From Plenodomus lindquistii (Eukaryota; Ascomycota; Dothideomycetes; Pleosporales; Leptosphaeriaceae), in the NCBI GenBank assembly GCA_025504975.1, contig JANUWI010000004.1:2046001-2110000 (forward strand): a DNA stretch of 64,000 nucleotides, given 5' to 3'. Position 1 is the stretch's first letter. Each line of letters starts with the position of its first letter. Positions 24,801 to 35,849 of the stretch are shown here, in pieces. The notes beneath the pieces were generated by a model, which searched no databases, was not told the DNA's origin, and saw nothing but the letters and a program-made list of their open reading frames with translations. A program made the translations under genes and the position numbers.

Positions 24801-25795
24801 TCGAAAGCGTACGACTTGCCTGCTTCGCCAAACAAGCGCGACATGGAGTAAGATATCCAGAACTCCGGTAGCATGTTGAGATGGACTCCGGCTGCAATCG
24901 CCATGCTTGATTCACCGTTGCGCAAGCTTTGACAGGCATTGTGTATTGCGACCAGACTCGATGAACAAGCCGTATCCACGGTGAAGCTTGGGCCGCGGAA
25001 ATCGAAGAAATGGGAGATCCGGTTCGATTGCATTGCCATAGCACATCCTAGAGGCATTAGCTTGGAAAAACTGTTCGGCGTAATGCTGAAATTAGACGTA
25101 CCTGTGGCCTGATGCATAGGTATAGTCTCAGAGTCCCGAAAAAGGTCTGCCTCATACTCCGAGAACGTTCCTCCCACGAATACACCTACATTCTCACCGA
25201 CGACCTTGTGTGTCGGTATCCCTGCACCCTCGAGCGCCTCAAATGTGCACTCCAGTAACAAGCGCTGTTGAGGGTCCAAGCTGACAGCTTCTTGTTGGGT
25301 GAATCCGAAAAATGGCGCATCGAATGCCTTGAGATCGTGGGTGAGAAAATTGCCTCCACGTGCGTTTGTGGTTCCACTCTTTCCAGGGTTCGGATGGAAA
25401 AAGCGTTCCTGGGAGAATCGAGAAGTCGGGATTGTTGAGAATCCTGTGCGGCCGCGAGCGAGTAGTTCCCAGAATTCATCCGGGGTGCTGACATTGCCGG
25501 GAAAGCGACATGACATGCCAATAATAGCTATCGGTTGATGTTTGAGGGCTATATGGGATGTTGAGTAGCCTGATGTGTAGCCGTCTTTGTATCCTTTGAC
25601 ATATGCGCTCTCGTACGAAGAGGTGGTGGTGGGATCCTCTGTGGTCGCTTGATCCTGTACGCGGGGGTGATGTGCATTTCTCTCGGTGGTAATATGGCCG
25701 GTATCAATGGAACTTGTATCTGGCTCTATAGCAGTTTGCACGTCGTTGAAAGCACCTCCGTGCTCAATTGCGGGTGACAGAGCATGGGGAGCCAT
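18877..25795 (-). CDS. highly reducing type I polyketide synthase (KS-AT-DH-ER-KR-ACP)
   Basis: An iterative synthase that would build a reduced polyketide from malonyl-CoA. Exons are 25795-25102, 25047-20111, 20065-19745 and 19695-18877, giving 2256 residues. The first intron (25048-25101, 54 nt) is a multiple of three and stays open if unspliced; removing it restores the conserved ATGCAMAMQSNRI. Domains in order: KS (DTACSSSL, VEAHGTGT, KSNIGH), AT (FTGQGAQW, GHSSGE), DH (HEIQGVTMFP with catalytic His), ER (IQDAANAVGQAAV), KR (GGTGGLG, AAYAAANTF) and ACP (PLDSLTAIE). No methyltransferase domain lies between DH and ER. There is no C-terminal thioesterase or reductase, so release must come from another protein, plausibly the divergent hydrolase at 27059-27984. 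The product is unknown. The cofactor loop of ER is atypical. Confidence 0.95.
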
Positions 25796-27058
25796 GATGG
25801 AAACCAGGGACGCGAGGCAACATAGACCAAGATATTCTGCTCGATACGGATGTGGACGTTACTAGCAACGGTCACAAGATGATGGTACGACGAGGGCAAT
25901 GATGAATATATGGAGGAGATTCCTCATAGGCACCACGGGTGATATCTCGCAATCCGAAAAGCTTAGAGTTTCATCGGGATCGGGGGTGCCCAAAGGGAGT
26001 CCAAGTATGTACCCACTGGGAGAAATGTTAACATGACTGAATACGATACCCGAGATATGCTTTCCTAGAGGCCCTGGCGTAGCGGACTTGCAACTTGCCA
26101 TCGAGCCCTGACGTGACTTGCAGATGCTCGATACAGTCAGTCGAATCACCTTGAGCCAAACGCTACTTTATTTATGACTCTCCTTGGAACTGCTCAGCTT
26201 ACAACACACTGCTAGTTGTGACTTCTGGATTCTGACAGCAACCGGTGGTGTTAGAGTGCTGAGTCTCTCTGGAATACTCCTGTCCAAGATCACTTGCGGT
26301 GTTATGGAAGATGCAACGAGGCGAGGTAACGCACCAATATACGACAACATGATAAGAATGTAGTAGTGACATGATCAGGAGACTTCAAGTACCGAGCCAC
26401 TGGTGTGTAAAGGCACAAAACTCCGCGGACGGCTCTTTTGAGATGATGTGCTGTGGGGAGAGGTCCCGGCTATGTGGTGGCCAATGTAGATCCGGAATGA
26501 ACTCCTATACGAATGACTTCCCTTGATCCAAGAAGTCCAACGCGGAAAGTCATAGTGACAGATTAACTATGTACACTAGATGCTCAAACTTTGGGCATAT
26601 ACTCTGCGCCTGACGATGAATATTCTCTGGTTGACTTGATCTCACGGGTGTTATCCTAGGTTTTGCTTCTGTAGTGCGGTGGGGACTCAACGGCTATGAG
26701 GTTCGTGAGAAATTAGAAAACTTTCGCAAGGCACCAGCCAAATTTTGAACAAAACGGTTTTGACAGAATGATGGTGTCGCTGCGACGTTGTAGAGTGAGG
26801 CCCGTTCCGAACATGTCCGGCCTGCCCGACACTACCGGCTAGGGAATCCCCACCTTTCCCTTCTTTCTCTTGACACATTCCTCGCTTGTTCGCTCCTAAA
26901 TCAAGAGCAGACCGACGATTCAAATCTTGGCAATTATCGTTATGTCAACGCGATGTTTAAAAAATTTGGACGTTGCTTCTGCGGAGACTTGGGACAGCTT
27001 GCATCGAACTCCGGATTGAAATTGCCTCAGACTTATCATCATCATCAAACCCGCTACT
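25796..27058. promoter_or_regulatory. divergent promoter region between the polyketide synthase and the thioesterase
   Basis: These 1.26 kb separate the synthase (minus) from the hydrolase (plus), so both are probably switched from here. Open frames inside (for example 26687-26923 minus) have no domain. I found no convincing palindromic Zn2Cys6 site by eye, and no regulator gene sits in the interval. Confidence 0.5.
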
Positions 27059-27984
27059 ATGAGGTTTTTGTGTTTACCCGGTGCCTACGGGAGTATTGAG
27101 GTCAGTTTGTGTGTGCATGCGTAGCAAGATAATTATACTCACTATAGATAGAAGTTCAAAGTTCAACTGGCCCCCTTGACCTCCGAATTGGAATCTGACA
27201 AATCGATAACGTTTCATTTCATTCAAGGCCCCTACGAGGTGACGGCTCCGCCTGGTTACGAAGATTTCTTCGGGGGAGCTCCTTACTATCGCTTCATTGT
27301 CCCTTCGCAGTCTGATGCTGCTGATGCGACAGATGTAATCGAAAGGATCCGTGATTTTCCCCAATTGGAAACACCGGAGATGACGATGCGGGAATTGATG
27401 ACATACGGGGTAGCCAAGACAGATGATAGCGCGAGGCGAACTCTTGACTATCTCTATGAAATTCTGGAAACTGAAGGTCCATTCGAAGGGATAGTGGGTG
27501 AGCTGAGTGCAAACATCTTGAAGATGAAAATCTGCTAAAAGTACCAAGGTTACTCTGAGGGAGCCACGATTGCTGGAACACTGCTCTTACACGAAGAAAT
27601 GCGCAGAGTCAACGAAGGAAGAGCGCCCATGTTAAAATGCGCCTTATTCTTTGGGGGCTGGGTATGTAGCCAGCATCATGACTGGATGTGAGAAAGCGAA
27701 TTGACCTGACGCAGCCGCCGATGACACCCACTCTCGATGGATTGGTGCTTGCAGATCAGAGTGAACTGATTATAGATGTTTTCACTTGTCACATTATTGG
27801 ATCACTGGATCCTTATCTTCATGGGAACATTGCTCTCTATAATGTCTGCAACCCAGATCTGGCGTCCATTTTTGATCACGGCAAAGGCCACACTCTCCCA
27901 CGGCATAAAGATATGGTGAAAGAGCTAGGAGACACAGTTCGTCGCATGATTGCAGAATTGAAAGATAGTGAGATAGCTTGTTAG
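27059..27984 (+). CDS. FSH1/LovG-type serine hydrolase, probable polyketide-releasing thioesterase
   Basis: A small alpha/beta hydrolase of the FSH1 family. Members such as LovG hydrolyse the finished chain from the ACP of highly reducing synthases. Exons 27059-27100, 27152-27497, 27549-27661 and 27715-27984 give 256 residues. The N-terminus MRFLCLPGAYGS is typical of the family. The nucleophile elbow GYSEGAT (Ser132) is created across the exon 2/3 junction. Asp199 (GSLDPYL) and His226 (GKGHTLPR) complete the likely triad. No signal peptide is present, so it acts in the cytosol. It lies head-to-head with a synthase that lacks its own release domain, which is the main reason for the assignment. 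A stand-alone esterase role cannot be excluded. Confidence 0.88.
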
Positions 27985-28449
27985 ACAAAGGGATCGTGAA
28001 ACCCTCGTTGGCCATTTTATCATGCACAGCTTGAAGCCCCTACCCGCAATCCCTCGCTAAAATGTGGATTTGAAGCAGTACCCGGGGAGTAACGTGTCAC
28101 GGAATGCTTTTCTGAGCTACCATACATCTGTTGCGGAGCCTTGCCTTTGGAAAATAGCGCATTCTTCACCGTGGGCGGTAGTAGTATCCTACACTTGATC
28201 ATGAAATCGATTTCTATGGTGCTCCACACGTCACCCATGACAACCAGCACTGGCATTGCCTCTGGCAATAGCTACTACCGTTTCAGCCAAGAGTAGCGAT
28301 ATTGTAGCAGAATATCCCTCTGCTGCTTCCGCCGAGTCTGCGTTACTGCTTCATCAACCTCAAGTTGACCATGCTGCCGTTGTCACGGCGAAGCAGAGAA
28401 TACGCAGGCAGCACTCTACTACCGCTGAAAGATTCGTCTCTCTCCCGCT
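27985..28449. other. interval upstream of the ABC transporter with partial coding-like segments
   Basis: The region contains the 3' flank of the hydrolase and the promoter of the exporter. Two open segments may belong to the transporter's N-terminus: a frame from 28256 with no usable ATG, and a 53-codon frame starting with an ATG at 28371. Neither joins the first well-supported exon by a clearly canonical intron, so they are left out of the gene model. Confidence 0.35.
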
Positions 28450-31400
28450 ATGCGGTATGCCCCCATGAGATTGCTCCGTTGGTCGGGGATCTCCGGTGGC
28501 TCATCGACTCGGATTGTCAAGGCGGGCTCTAATCTGAAAGTTTTTATAGTGAGAGTCATGGGACAAATTCATTGGCACATTCTGACCAAACGTAGAGAAT
28601 ACTTTCTTATACCTCATTCAAAGACCGAGCAGTCCTTCTCGTATCGTTTTTGGCTTCCATTTGTGTCGGAACTACACTTCCGCTCATGAACATCGTCTTT
28701 GGTAGGCATTTGTGAGTTTTGCGGCAAGGCGAAGAGTCCTAATTCTACAACAGCGCATTTGCTACAAAGCTTCGGTACTCCGACAGGTGACTCTTCTCAG
28801 AATCGAGATGCTGTGAAGGTTTTCATGGAAGTTATTAATGAATACGTGTGAGTGATCTGGTGATTCAGAGATTCGCATCGCATAGACGCTGACATACAGT
28901 CAGCCTATACATTGTCCTCCTCTTCCTAGGCCGCTTTCTCTTAGCTTATATTTCAATTGTCAGTCCTTTCTGACGAATTATAGCGATTGTCGTCTGATTA
29001 CTGACCTAATCGTCAAATACAGCTCGGATTTCGCATCACAAGTCTTCGCATCTCAGCTAATATTCGCCTTTGCTATCTTGAAGCACTTTTTCAACAATCA
29101 ATCTCCACCCTAGACGCCCTTCCGGCTGGTCAAACAACAGCCATTATAACATCTACGGCGAATACTCTACAGCTGGGTATTTCCGAACGGCTGTCGTCGT
29201 TGGTACAAGCGATCGTAACCATCGTCTCTGCGTTCATTATTGGTTGTACTTTCAACTGGGAGTTGATGCTGACGACTGCAAGCGGTCTAGTTGTAATCGT
29301 TTCGTGGTACCAATTCATAACGCCGCGAGTTGCGCAAAAGTACGCCCAGGTTCTGGAGATCGAAAGAGAAGCAGCAGGCGCTGCGGCGGAGTCACTAGCA
29401 GGTATCAAGATGATAGCAGCATGCGGTGCAGAAGACAAGATTATTGCGAAATACAAAGAGCATGTCCAGCGCATTCAACGAATGAGCCGGGCTTTGTCAC
29501 CAACCTTGGCGATTCATCACTCTCCAGGTATGTCTACGAGTATACGTTGAACGGTTTTCAAGTAACACATGTACTAACACCGAGTAGTCTTCTTCACTAC
29601 ATACGCGTAGGTCCATCACTATAGTCAGAATTCTGAGCTGACGTCGTCAGGACCTTCGCGCTATGTTTCTGGTTCGCGGCGAGATTGAGCTTGACGCCGA
29701 ATAATGTGAGCGTGAATAATCTGATCGTGTAAGTCTCATTCATTGACTTTGAGGAGTCTCTGATCGAAGTTAGTGTCCTCATGTCGGTCATGACTATACT
29801 CGCTCACATATCGGCGGTTTCTGTACCCTTGACTTCGGCATACAATGCTGTGAATGCAGCTTCTATCTTTCACACCATCATCGATGCTCCTAAACCACAT
29901 ACAACTGGATGCAGGGATGAGACTATTTTTGCAGACGCCGATCTGACATTGAAAAACGTCAATTTCGCGTATCCCCTGCGACATGAGGCAAAGGTCCTGA
30001 ACGACTTAACACTTACCATTCCCGCGGGCAAGACAACGGCAATAGTTGGCCCATCCGGATCCGGTAAGAGCAGCATTGTCGGTCTTATACTCAGGTGGTA
30101 CGAGCTCGGCGAAGTTGATCCTATAGCAAATTATCTGCGCAACGGGACTGTCAAGATTGGCGACACCAACCTCCGCGAACTCGATTTGTCTTGGTGGCGT
30201 TCTCGGATCGGTCTTGTGCAGCAGGAACCCTGCCTGTTCGATGACACGATATACAAAAACGTGGAATACGGACTAGTCGGTACTGAATGGGAGTTTGCAC
30301 CAGAACACATAAAGAAAGCCTTGATCGTCAAAGCATGCAAAGACGCCTTCGCCCACGAGTTCATTCATACGCTTCCATTGGTACGTACCTGAGGAGGCCT
30401 TGGGATGGAATTGGGCTCACTATCTTAGGGATACTCCACCTTTGTTGGATCCAAGGGTCTACAGTTTAGTGGCGGTCAACGTGCAAGAATAGGAATTGCT
30501 CGCGCCATCGTTCGACAGCCTCACATTTTGATCTTGGACGAAGCGACGAGTGCACTCGATGTGACCAGTGAGCGGATCGTGCAGGCTGCAATCGCAACTG
30601 TCGCGCAGTCGCGCACGACAATTGTCATTGCCCATCGCTTATCGACCATTCGGGACGCCCACCAGATTATTGTTGTTGCAGGAGGTAAAGTGGTACAGGT
30701 TGGTGACCATGCTAGCCTTGTTGCAGAGGAGGGTGGGATGTACAAGAATCTCGTAATGGCGCAGCAGATAGGAAACGCATGTGCCGGGAAAATTCACGCC
30801 GAGCAATCGTCTCTTGAGATCAAACTCCTGCAGGAAAAGGACAGTTGCCAGACTTTGGTCGAGTCCGATACCACCGCGGTTGAGCAGCCCGATGATGTGG
30901 TCGTGGCAGAGACTCCGAGCATCTTCCGTAGTCTCAAGATGCTATTGACAGAGCAAAAGGAGAACTTGAAGGGATACCTGCTCTTGACCGTAGCCGCAAT
31001 GGGTGCTGCTGGTGAGTCAAGTCCACTCCTGCTTGTAGATGGCCATTGCTAATGTCCGGCTTCAGCGAGCAACCCTCTCCAAGCGTACCTGTTTGGTTGT
31101 TTGATCTCCTTTTTCTCATATCCCATTCCTCTGGTATATCACTCGATCATTTTCATGTGCCTGATGCTTCTTGTTGTTGCAGCAGGCACTGCTCTGAGCT
31201 ACTTCTCGATTGGCTTTGTCTCAAACATCGTGTCCACGGTAGGGTCTAACCCTGATTCTACGCCATAAAATGTACTCTATTGACGGCTGCAGCGTACTAT
31301 CGCTTCGTACCGCACGGAATACTTCAGAAACATACTTGCCAAACGGGTGTCCTTTTTCGATCAGCGGGCTCATTCGGTCGGCGCCCTCACCGCTCACTTG

Positions 31401-32924
31401 GCGACGGATCCGGTACAATTGCAGCAATTAGTCGGTGCCAACATGGCCATGGTGCTCATCTCCGTGTTCGGTCTGATCGGCTGCATAGCTGTTGCATTGA
31501 TATTCCATTGGAAGTACGGCCTTGTGGTGATTGTCTCTTCTGTGCCTATCATTGTATTAGGTGGATTTTACAGAGTCCGGCACGAAGTCATCTTCGAAGC
31601 GGCGAACACCAAAGTATTTGCAGAAAGTGCACATTATGCCACGGAGGCAATTGGCGCAATGCGGACTGTCACAAGCTTAACACTTGAGCAAACCATTTGT
31701 AAGAAATATGCTGAGCTTCTAGCACACCATATTCGAGCGTCCTGGAAAACCGCTCGTATCTCATGTATCATTTTTGCAGCAAGCGATAGCTTGGTATTGC
31801 TTTGCATGGCATTCGCATTGTGGCAAGTTTCAAGACAGCACCATGAATGTCTTAGTCGGTTAACATGCAAGCAGGTATGGCGGTACCCTTCTCTCTCGCC
31901 TTGAGATATCAGCCTTCAACTTCCTGGTTGTTTACCTTGCAATCATTCAGGGCAGCCTAGCCGCTGGTCAATGGTTGAGTTTTGGACCAAGTACGCAAAG
32001 AACCCGCTTAGAAGTGGTGAGCTATGCTGACAAAATGGAGACATTGCACAGGTTTCTGCGGCCGCACATCGTATCCAGCGCATGCGTGTCAGTGATGCCC
32101 CTGACGAGACCTCCATCTCAGCAACGTTCCAAGAAACGCATCGCTGGTCGATTCCTACGACGCTGCTTTGGAAGGGTGCTGATATTAGCTTTCATAACAT
32201 TTCGTTTACGTATCCCACACGAGATGTTCCTGTTTTACAAGGAGTCTCCTTCTGTATTCAGCATGGCCAATTTGCGGCCATCGTGGGGAGCAGTGGTTCA
32301 GGCAAAACTTCCTGTATCTCATTATTACAACGCTTCTACGAGCCATCAGGGGGGTCCATTCGGTACAATGGGGAACCCATCACTTCGATCCCGTTAAAGG
32401 TACTGCGCAGACGTATGAGTCTTGTCGCTCAGGAGCCGATCTTGTTTCGAGGAACGATACGGGAGAATGTTCTTCTGGGCATTGATGACAACGACGACAA
32501 CATCACAGAGGTCTCTCTTCATCGGGCATGCCGTGCGGCTGGGATACATGACTTCGTTGTGTCTTTACCCAATGGTTACGACACAGACATAGGCGCCAGT
32601 GGAATCTCCCTTTCGGGCGGCCAAAAGCAACGAATCTCGATCGCACGCGCCTTGATCCGCGATCCGGCAGTATTGCTACTTGATGAAGCCACTAGCAGCC
32701 TTGATTCTGAGTCCGAACGCGATGTCCAGGCTGTTTTTGAAAAAAGCGGACGTGGAGGGAGAACCATGGTTGTTGTGGCACATCGTCTCGCTACTGTCCA
32801 GAACGCCGACGTTATTCTCGTAATGGAGTCAGGCCGTGTTCAGGAAAGAGGCAACCATCAAAGTTTATTGCGTCAAAGAGGGCTCTATTGGCAAATGTGC
32901 CAGTTGCAATCATTAGTAGACTAG
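28450..32924 (+). CDS. full-size ABCB (MDR/P-glycoprotein type) exporter
   Basis: ATP-driven membrane exporter, TMD-NBD-TMD-NBD. Exons: 28450-28548 (uncertain), 28596-28701, 28754-28847, 28904-28958, 29023-29527, 29588-29606, 29651-29728, 29774-30380, 30429-31011, 31066-31238, 31293-31822, 31875-32016 and 32052-32924, about 1287 residues. TM1 is AVLLVSFLASICVGTTLPL. NBD1 has GPSGSGKSS, FSGGQRARI and ILILDEATSALD. NBD2 has GSSGSGKTS, LSGGQKQRI and VLLLDEATSSLD. Both ATP sites look intact, with Q-loops VQQEP and VAQEP. One exon is only 19 nt. The intron at 31823-31874 uses a GC donor (GCAAGT). The last junction, 32017-32051, would be a very short 35-nt intron, so it is tentative. Beside a polyketide synthase, product export or self-protection is the likely role. 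Confidence 0.9.
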
Positions 32925-33507
32925 CATCTCCGTACAAGACGCTCCATAGGAACTGAAGAATGGCAGCAAGAGCTGTGTATAGTTCGGTCTACGTAGGTGC
33001 TGTCACACGCCAGATATCACTCAGCGATGGCCGAACGTAGAAAACAACAGGCCTCGTTAAAACTTCGTATAAATAGCATCTCATTGCGACTTCCGACGAT
33101 CTCCGCAAACAACTTGCTGATACTAGAATTTGCACTAGCTGAACTACAGCTACCCCACGTATGTTCTCCTCTCAGAATGACTGGAGATCTCCTGGACATA
33201 TTTTAGGCATTTCGTGTCCCACTCAATTTGTCTTTGGAATGCCGACATCGTCTCGCACCGACCGATGAACCACAACTGCCTCGTGGCATGTAAGGAGAGT
33301 AAGCGCACACTCGACTGATCAATTTTAACAGCATGCCTGTATTCTTCTCGAGAAGAATGTAATCATATCCCTTGCGAGGGATTGATCTTTTTAGCAGTGA
33401 TATTGCCGAAGTCGACTGACATAGTGAAACTCACTTACAACCACGACCGCAACTCATCGGTAGCTCCAGTACATCCAGGGTCTGCTTCTCGTCTTTTTCT
33501 CAAAGCT
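32925..33507. other. intergenic region between the exporter and the beta-lactamase-like gene
   Basis: This interval of about 580 bases must hold the terminator of the exporter and the promoter of the next gene. A short open frame at 32997-33206 is basic and Leu-rich but has no domain or supporting intron. I do not call it. Confidence 0.4.
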
Positions 33508-35445
33508 ATGAGGGCGACACGTATAAGCTTCGGGCTACTCGCGCTCAGCTGCTTGCCATTTTCTGCCGTGGCGACACCCAACTGTCCTTTACTCGGCCCT
33601 GAATTCCCCCCACCACAGCGTCTGGCTGAGCATCCAATATGGCGGAATGCACTGGCCAACATAACCGCAATACTCGACTTCATGGACAGCAACAACATCC
33701 CAGGTGCAGGTAACTTCTCATATTCGATGCAAGTCTTCTCGACGAATCCGGGCAAACCCATTCTATGGGAGCGCCACCAGACGGCGAAAAACCTACCAAC
33801 GGATAACGTTGGTGTTACCAAAGTTGATGGGGATACGGTCTACCGACTAGGAAGCGTCTCCAAAGTCCTGGCAGTGCTAGCGTTCCTTGCGGAGGTTGGG
33901 GATAGATACTGGAACGTCCCCGTCACCGAAGTCATCCCTGAGCTCGCAAAGTACTCGGGCCAATCCCTTCTCCCAAGTTTCGATCGCTTGCGGAAGACGG
34001 CTTGGGACGATGTGACGATAGGATCGCTGGCAGCTCAGGTGTCCGGCCTTCAACGCGACTGTAAGTACACCACCAATCTCAAACTTGGCCGCGACGGCAG
34101 TTGATCAGTCGTCAGATGGAGTTTTGGGTGAAATCACCGAAACGGCAGACATCCCTGGAAGTTGGTTAGGAGGAATGCCTGTCTTACCAGCTTCTTCAAT
34201 TCCAGTCTGTGGGGTATGGCCCCTGTGTACAAGAGCTCGTAAGCATTCGCCTTGTTCATTCCCGTAGTACAAGCTAACGTCCGGCCAGAGCTTTTCAAAG
34301 GTCTTGAAACCATGTTCCCCTCTTTTGCACCCTGGCAGACTGCGACTTACTCCAACATTGGGTATCAACTTCTGAGCTATTCCCTTGAGAGCCTCACGAA
34401 AAAGAAATTTGTCAATATCCTGCAAGACAGGATAATCAAGCCTCTAGGGCTAAAACGTACTTACTATGAGAATCCACCAGCATCCGTCGGGGTCATCCCT
34501 GGAACCATCAAGGATACCTACTGGAGCGCTAATCTGGGAGATGCAGGCCCGTCAGTTGCCCTCGACTTGCGTGCAGTTCCTAGCTAATGTCAGTGTAGTG
34601 GCGGCAATATGTATTCCTCACCCAACGATCTCTCTGCTATAGGTCGTGCAATTCTCTCAAGCAGTCTGATCCGGCCGTCCCTTACACGCCGCTGGCTGAA
34701 CCCCATCACCTACACCTCGGATATTGCGGCTGCATTGGGCGCTCCGTGGGGTATTCGACGAATACAACTCGCTCCAGAACTACAACCTCATCGTACCTTG
34801 AGTGTGTTCACCAAAGCGGGCACATTCCGAAGGTATACGGCATTTATCACCTTAATCCGCGACTTCCAACTTGGCTTCACTATTATGGTAGCCGGAAAGC
34901 CAGCGTTTTTGAACAACTTTTCGGGCGCGGATCTCTTGGGCGAGTCACTCATCCCAGCGTACGATGCGGTAGCTCGAGATGAGGCGAATAAGCTCTATAG
35001 TGGCATTTATGTTGGGCAAGACGCAGCTGGGGGCTTCGCAAACAATACCTGGCTGACCGTCAGCACGGATCCACTGAAGCCTGGTCTTGGTATCGGTCCT
35101 TGGTTCAGCAACGGAACTGATATGATGGAGATGTCCCTAAAACTTCAGACTGGTTTGGATTTCAAGCCGCTCAGACCAGAGGCGCGGCTATACTACACAC
35201 AACTCGAGTCTCCGACTTTGAACGGAGGCAAGAATCAGGCTTGGAAAGCGATTTTTGAAGACACTGGTGCCCCGGCGGGCAAACGTCAAATGTTCTCGAC
35301 CGATTGTGGTTCCTGGGTGGGTGTAACGGGCGTCACCTACGGCTCGCTGCCTCTCGATGAGTTTGTCTTCAGCTTCAACAAGAATGGAAAGGTTGTCAGC
35401 GTGACGAACATCGCGTTGAGGTCAACGTTGTACAAGCTTACTTGA
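33508..35445 (+). CDS. secreted beta-lactamase-fold serine hydrolase/transesterase
   Basis: A member of the serine beta-lactamase-related (class C/esterase) family. Exons 33508-34060, 34101-34238, 34289-34550 and 34599-35445 give 599 residues. The start at 33508 yields a clear signal peptide (ISFGLLALSCLPFSAVA), so the protein should enter the secretory pathway; the upstream in-frame codons lack one. The nucleophile motif is S-V-S-K (Ser116, Lys119). The second motif is Y-S-N (Tyr251) in TYSNIGYQ. The CGVWPLC pair before it is typical of the fungal secreted branch. LovD, which transfers acyl groups to a polyketide, shares this fold but is cytosolic. Here the location beside an exporter suggests action on an exported product. 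It could instead be an unrelated secreted esterase or peptidase. Confidence 0.85.
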
Positions 35446-35849
35446 AGTGTAGGTGGCAGTTTGGTCCACTTTTAGTCTCCTGCGTTTAGTTCTCTGTCAG
35501 TAATTTGACGTGGTTTTCAAGTTCTCACTCCTGTTGTGGGATGAAGAGTTTTTGTTTGACTGATTTGGTGGCATATGAGTCGCGTTTGCCCTTCTGCCGC
35601 CGAGCGAGCGTCCTCTCGTCTACGTTGAATTGCACGGCGACCTTGGCTTACGAGGGGCATACGCTCGATGCTTGCGATACCGAGACGCAATCACCGCATC
35701 AGTTAAATCCGTTTCTGGGTGAGACGTTGCGTGTGGAGGATGTCGCGATGATGTTGTCGTGGTGTTGGGGCGTGGCGCGATCGCCGCCATGCCATGACGC
35801 AACCCTCCTCGGTGCCGCACGCGGCCCAGGTAAACAAATGTATTTGCAA
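35446..35849. other. gene-free flank of the metabolite locus
   Basis: About 400 bases follow the beta-lactamase-like gene. A plus open frame at 35505-35930 is Cys/Leu-rich with no domain and runs into the tandem array. I see no supported gene. Confidence 0.4.

Noticed and set aside
28256..28468. Open frame reading SSDIVAEYPSAASAESALLL as a separate small gene
   Set aside because: It has no ATG after the upstream stop except at its very end. It is more likely part of the exporter leader or non-coding.
28702..28753. Apparent frameshift in the exporter after its first membrane segment
   Set aside because: A 52-nt intron with a GTAGGC donor, a CCTAAT branch point and an ACAACAG acceptor restores the frame exactly, so no lesion is needed.
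32997..33206. Small basic open frame between exporter and beta-lactamase-like gene
   Set aside because: There is no domain, signal peptide or conserved pattern, and the length is within chance for this interval.
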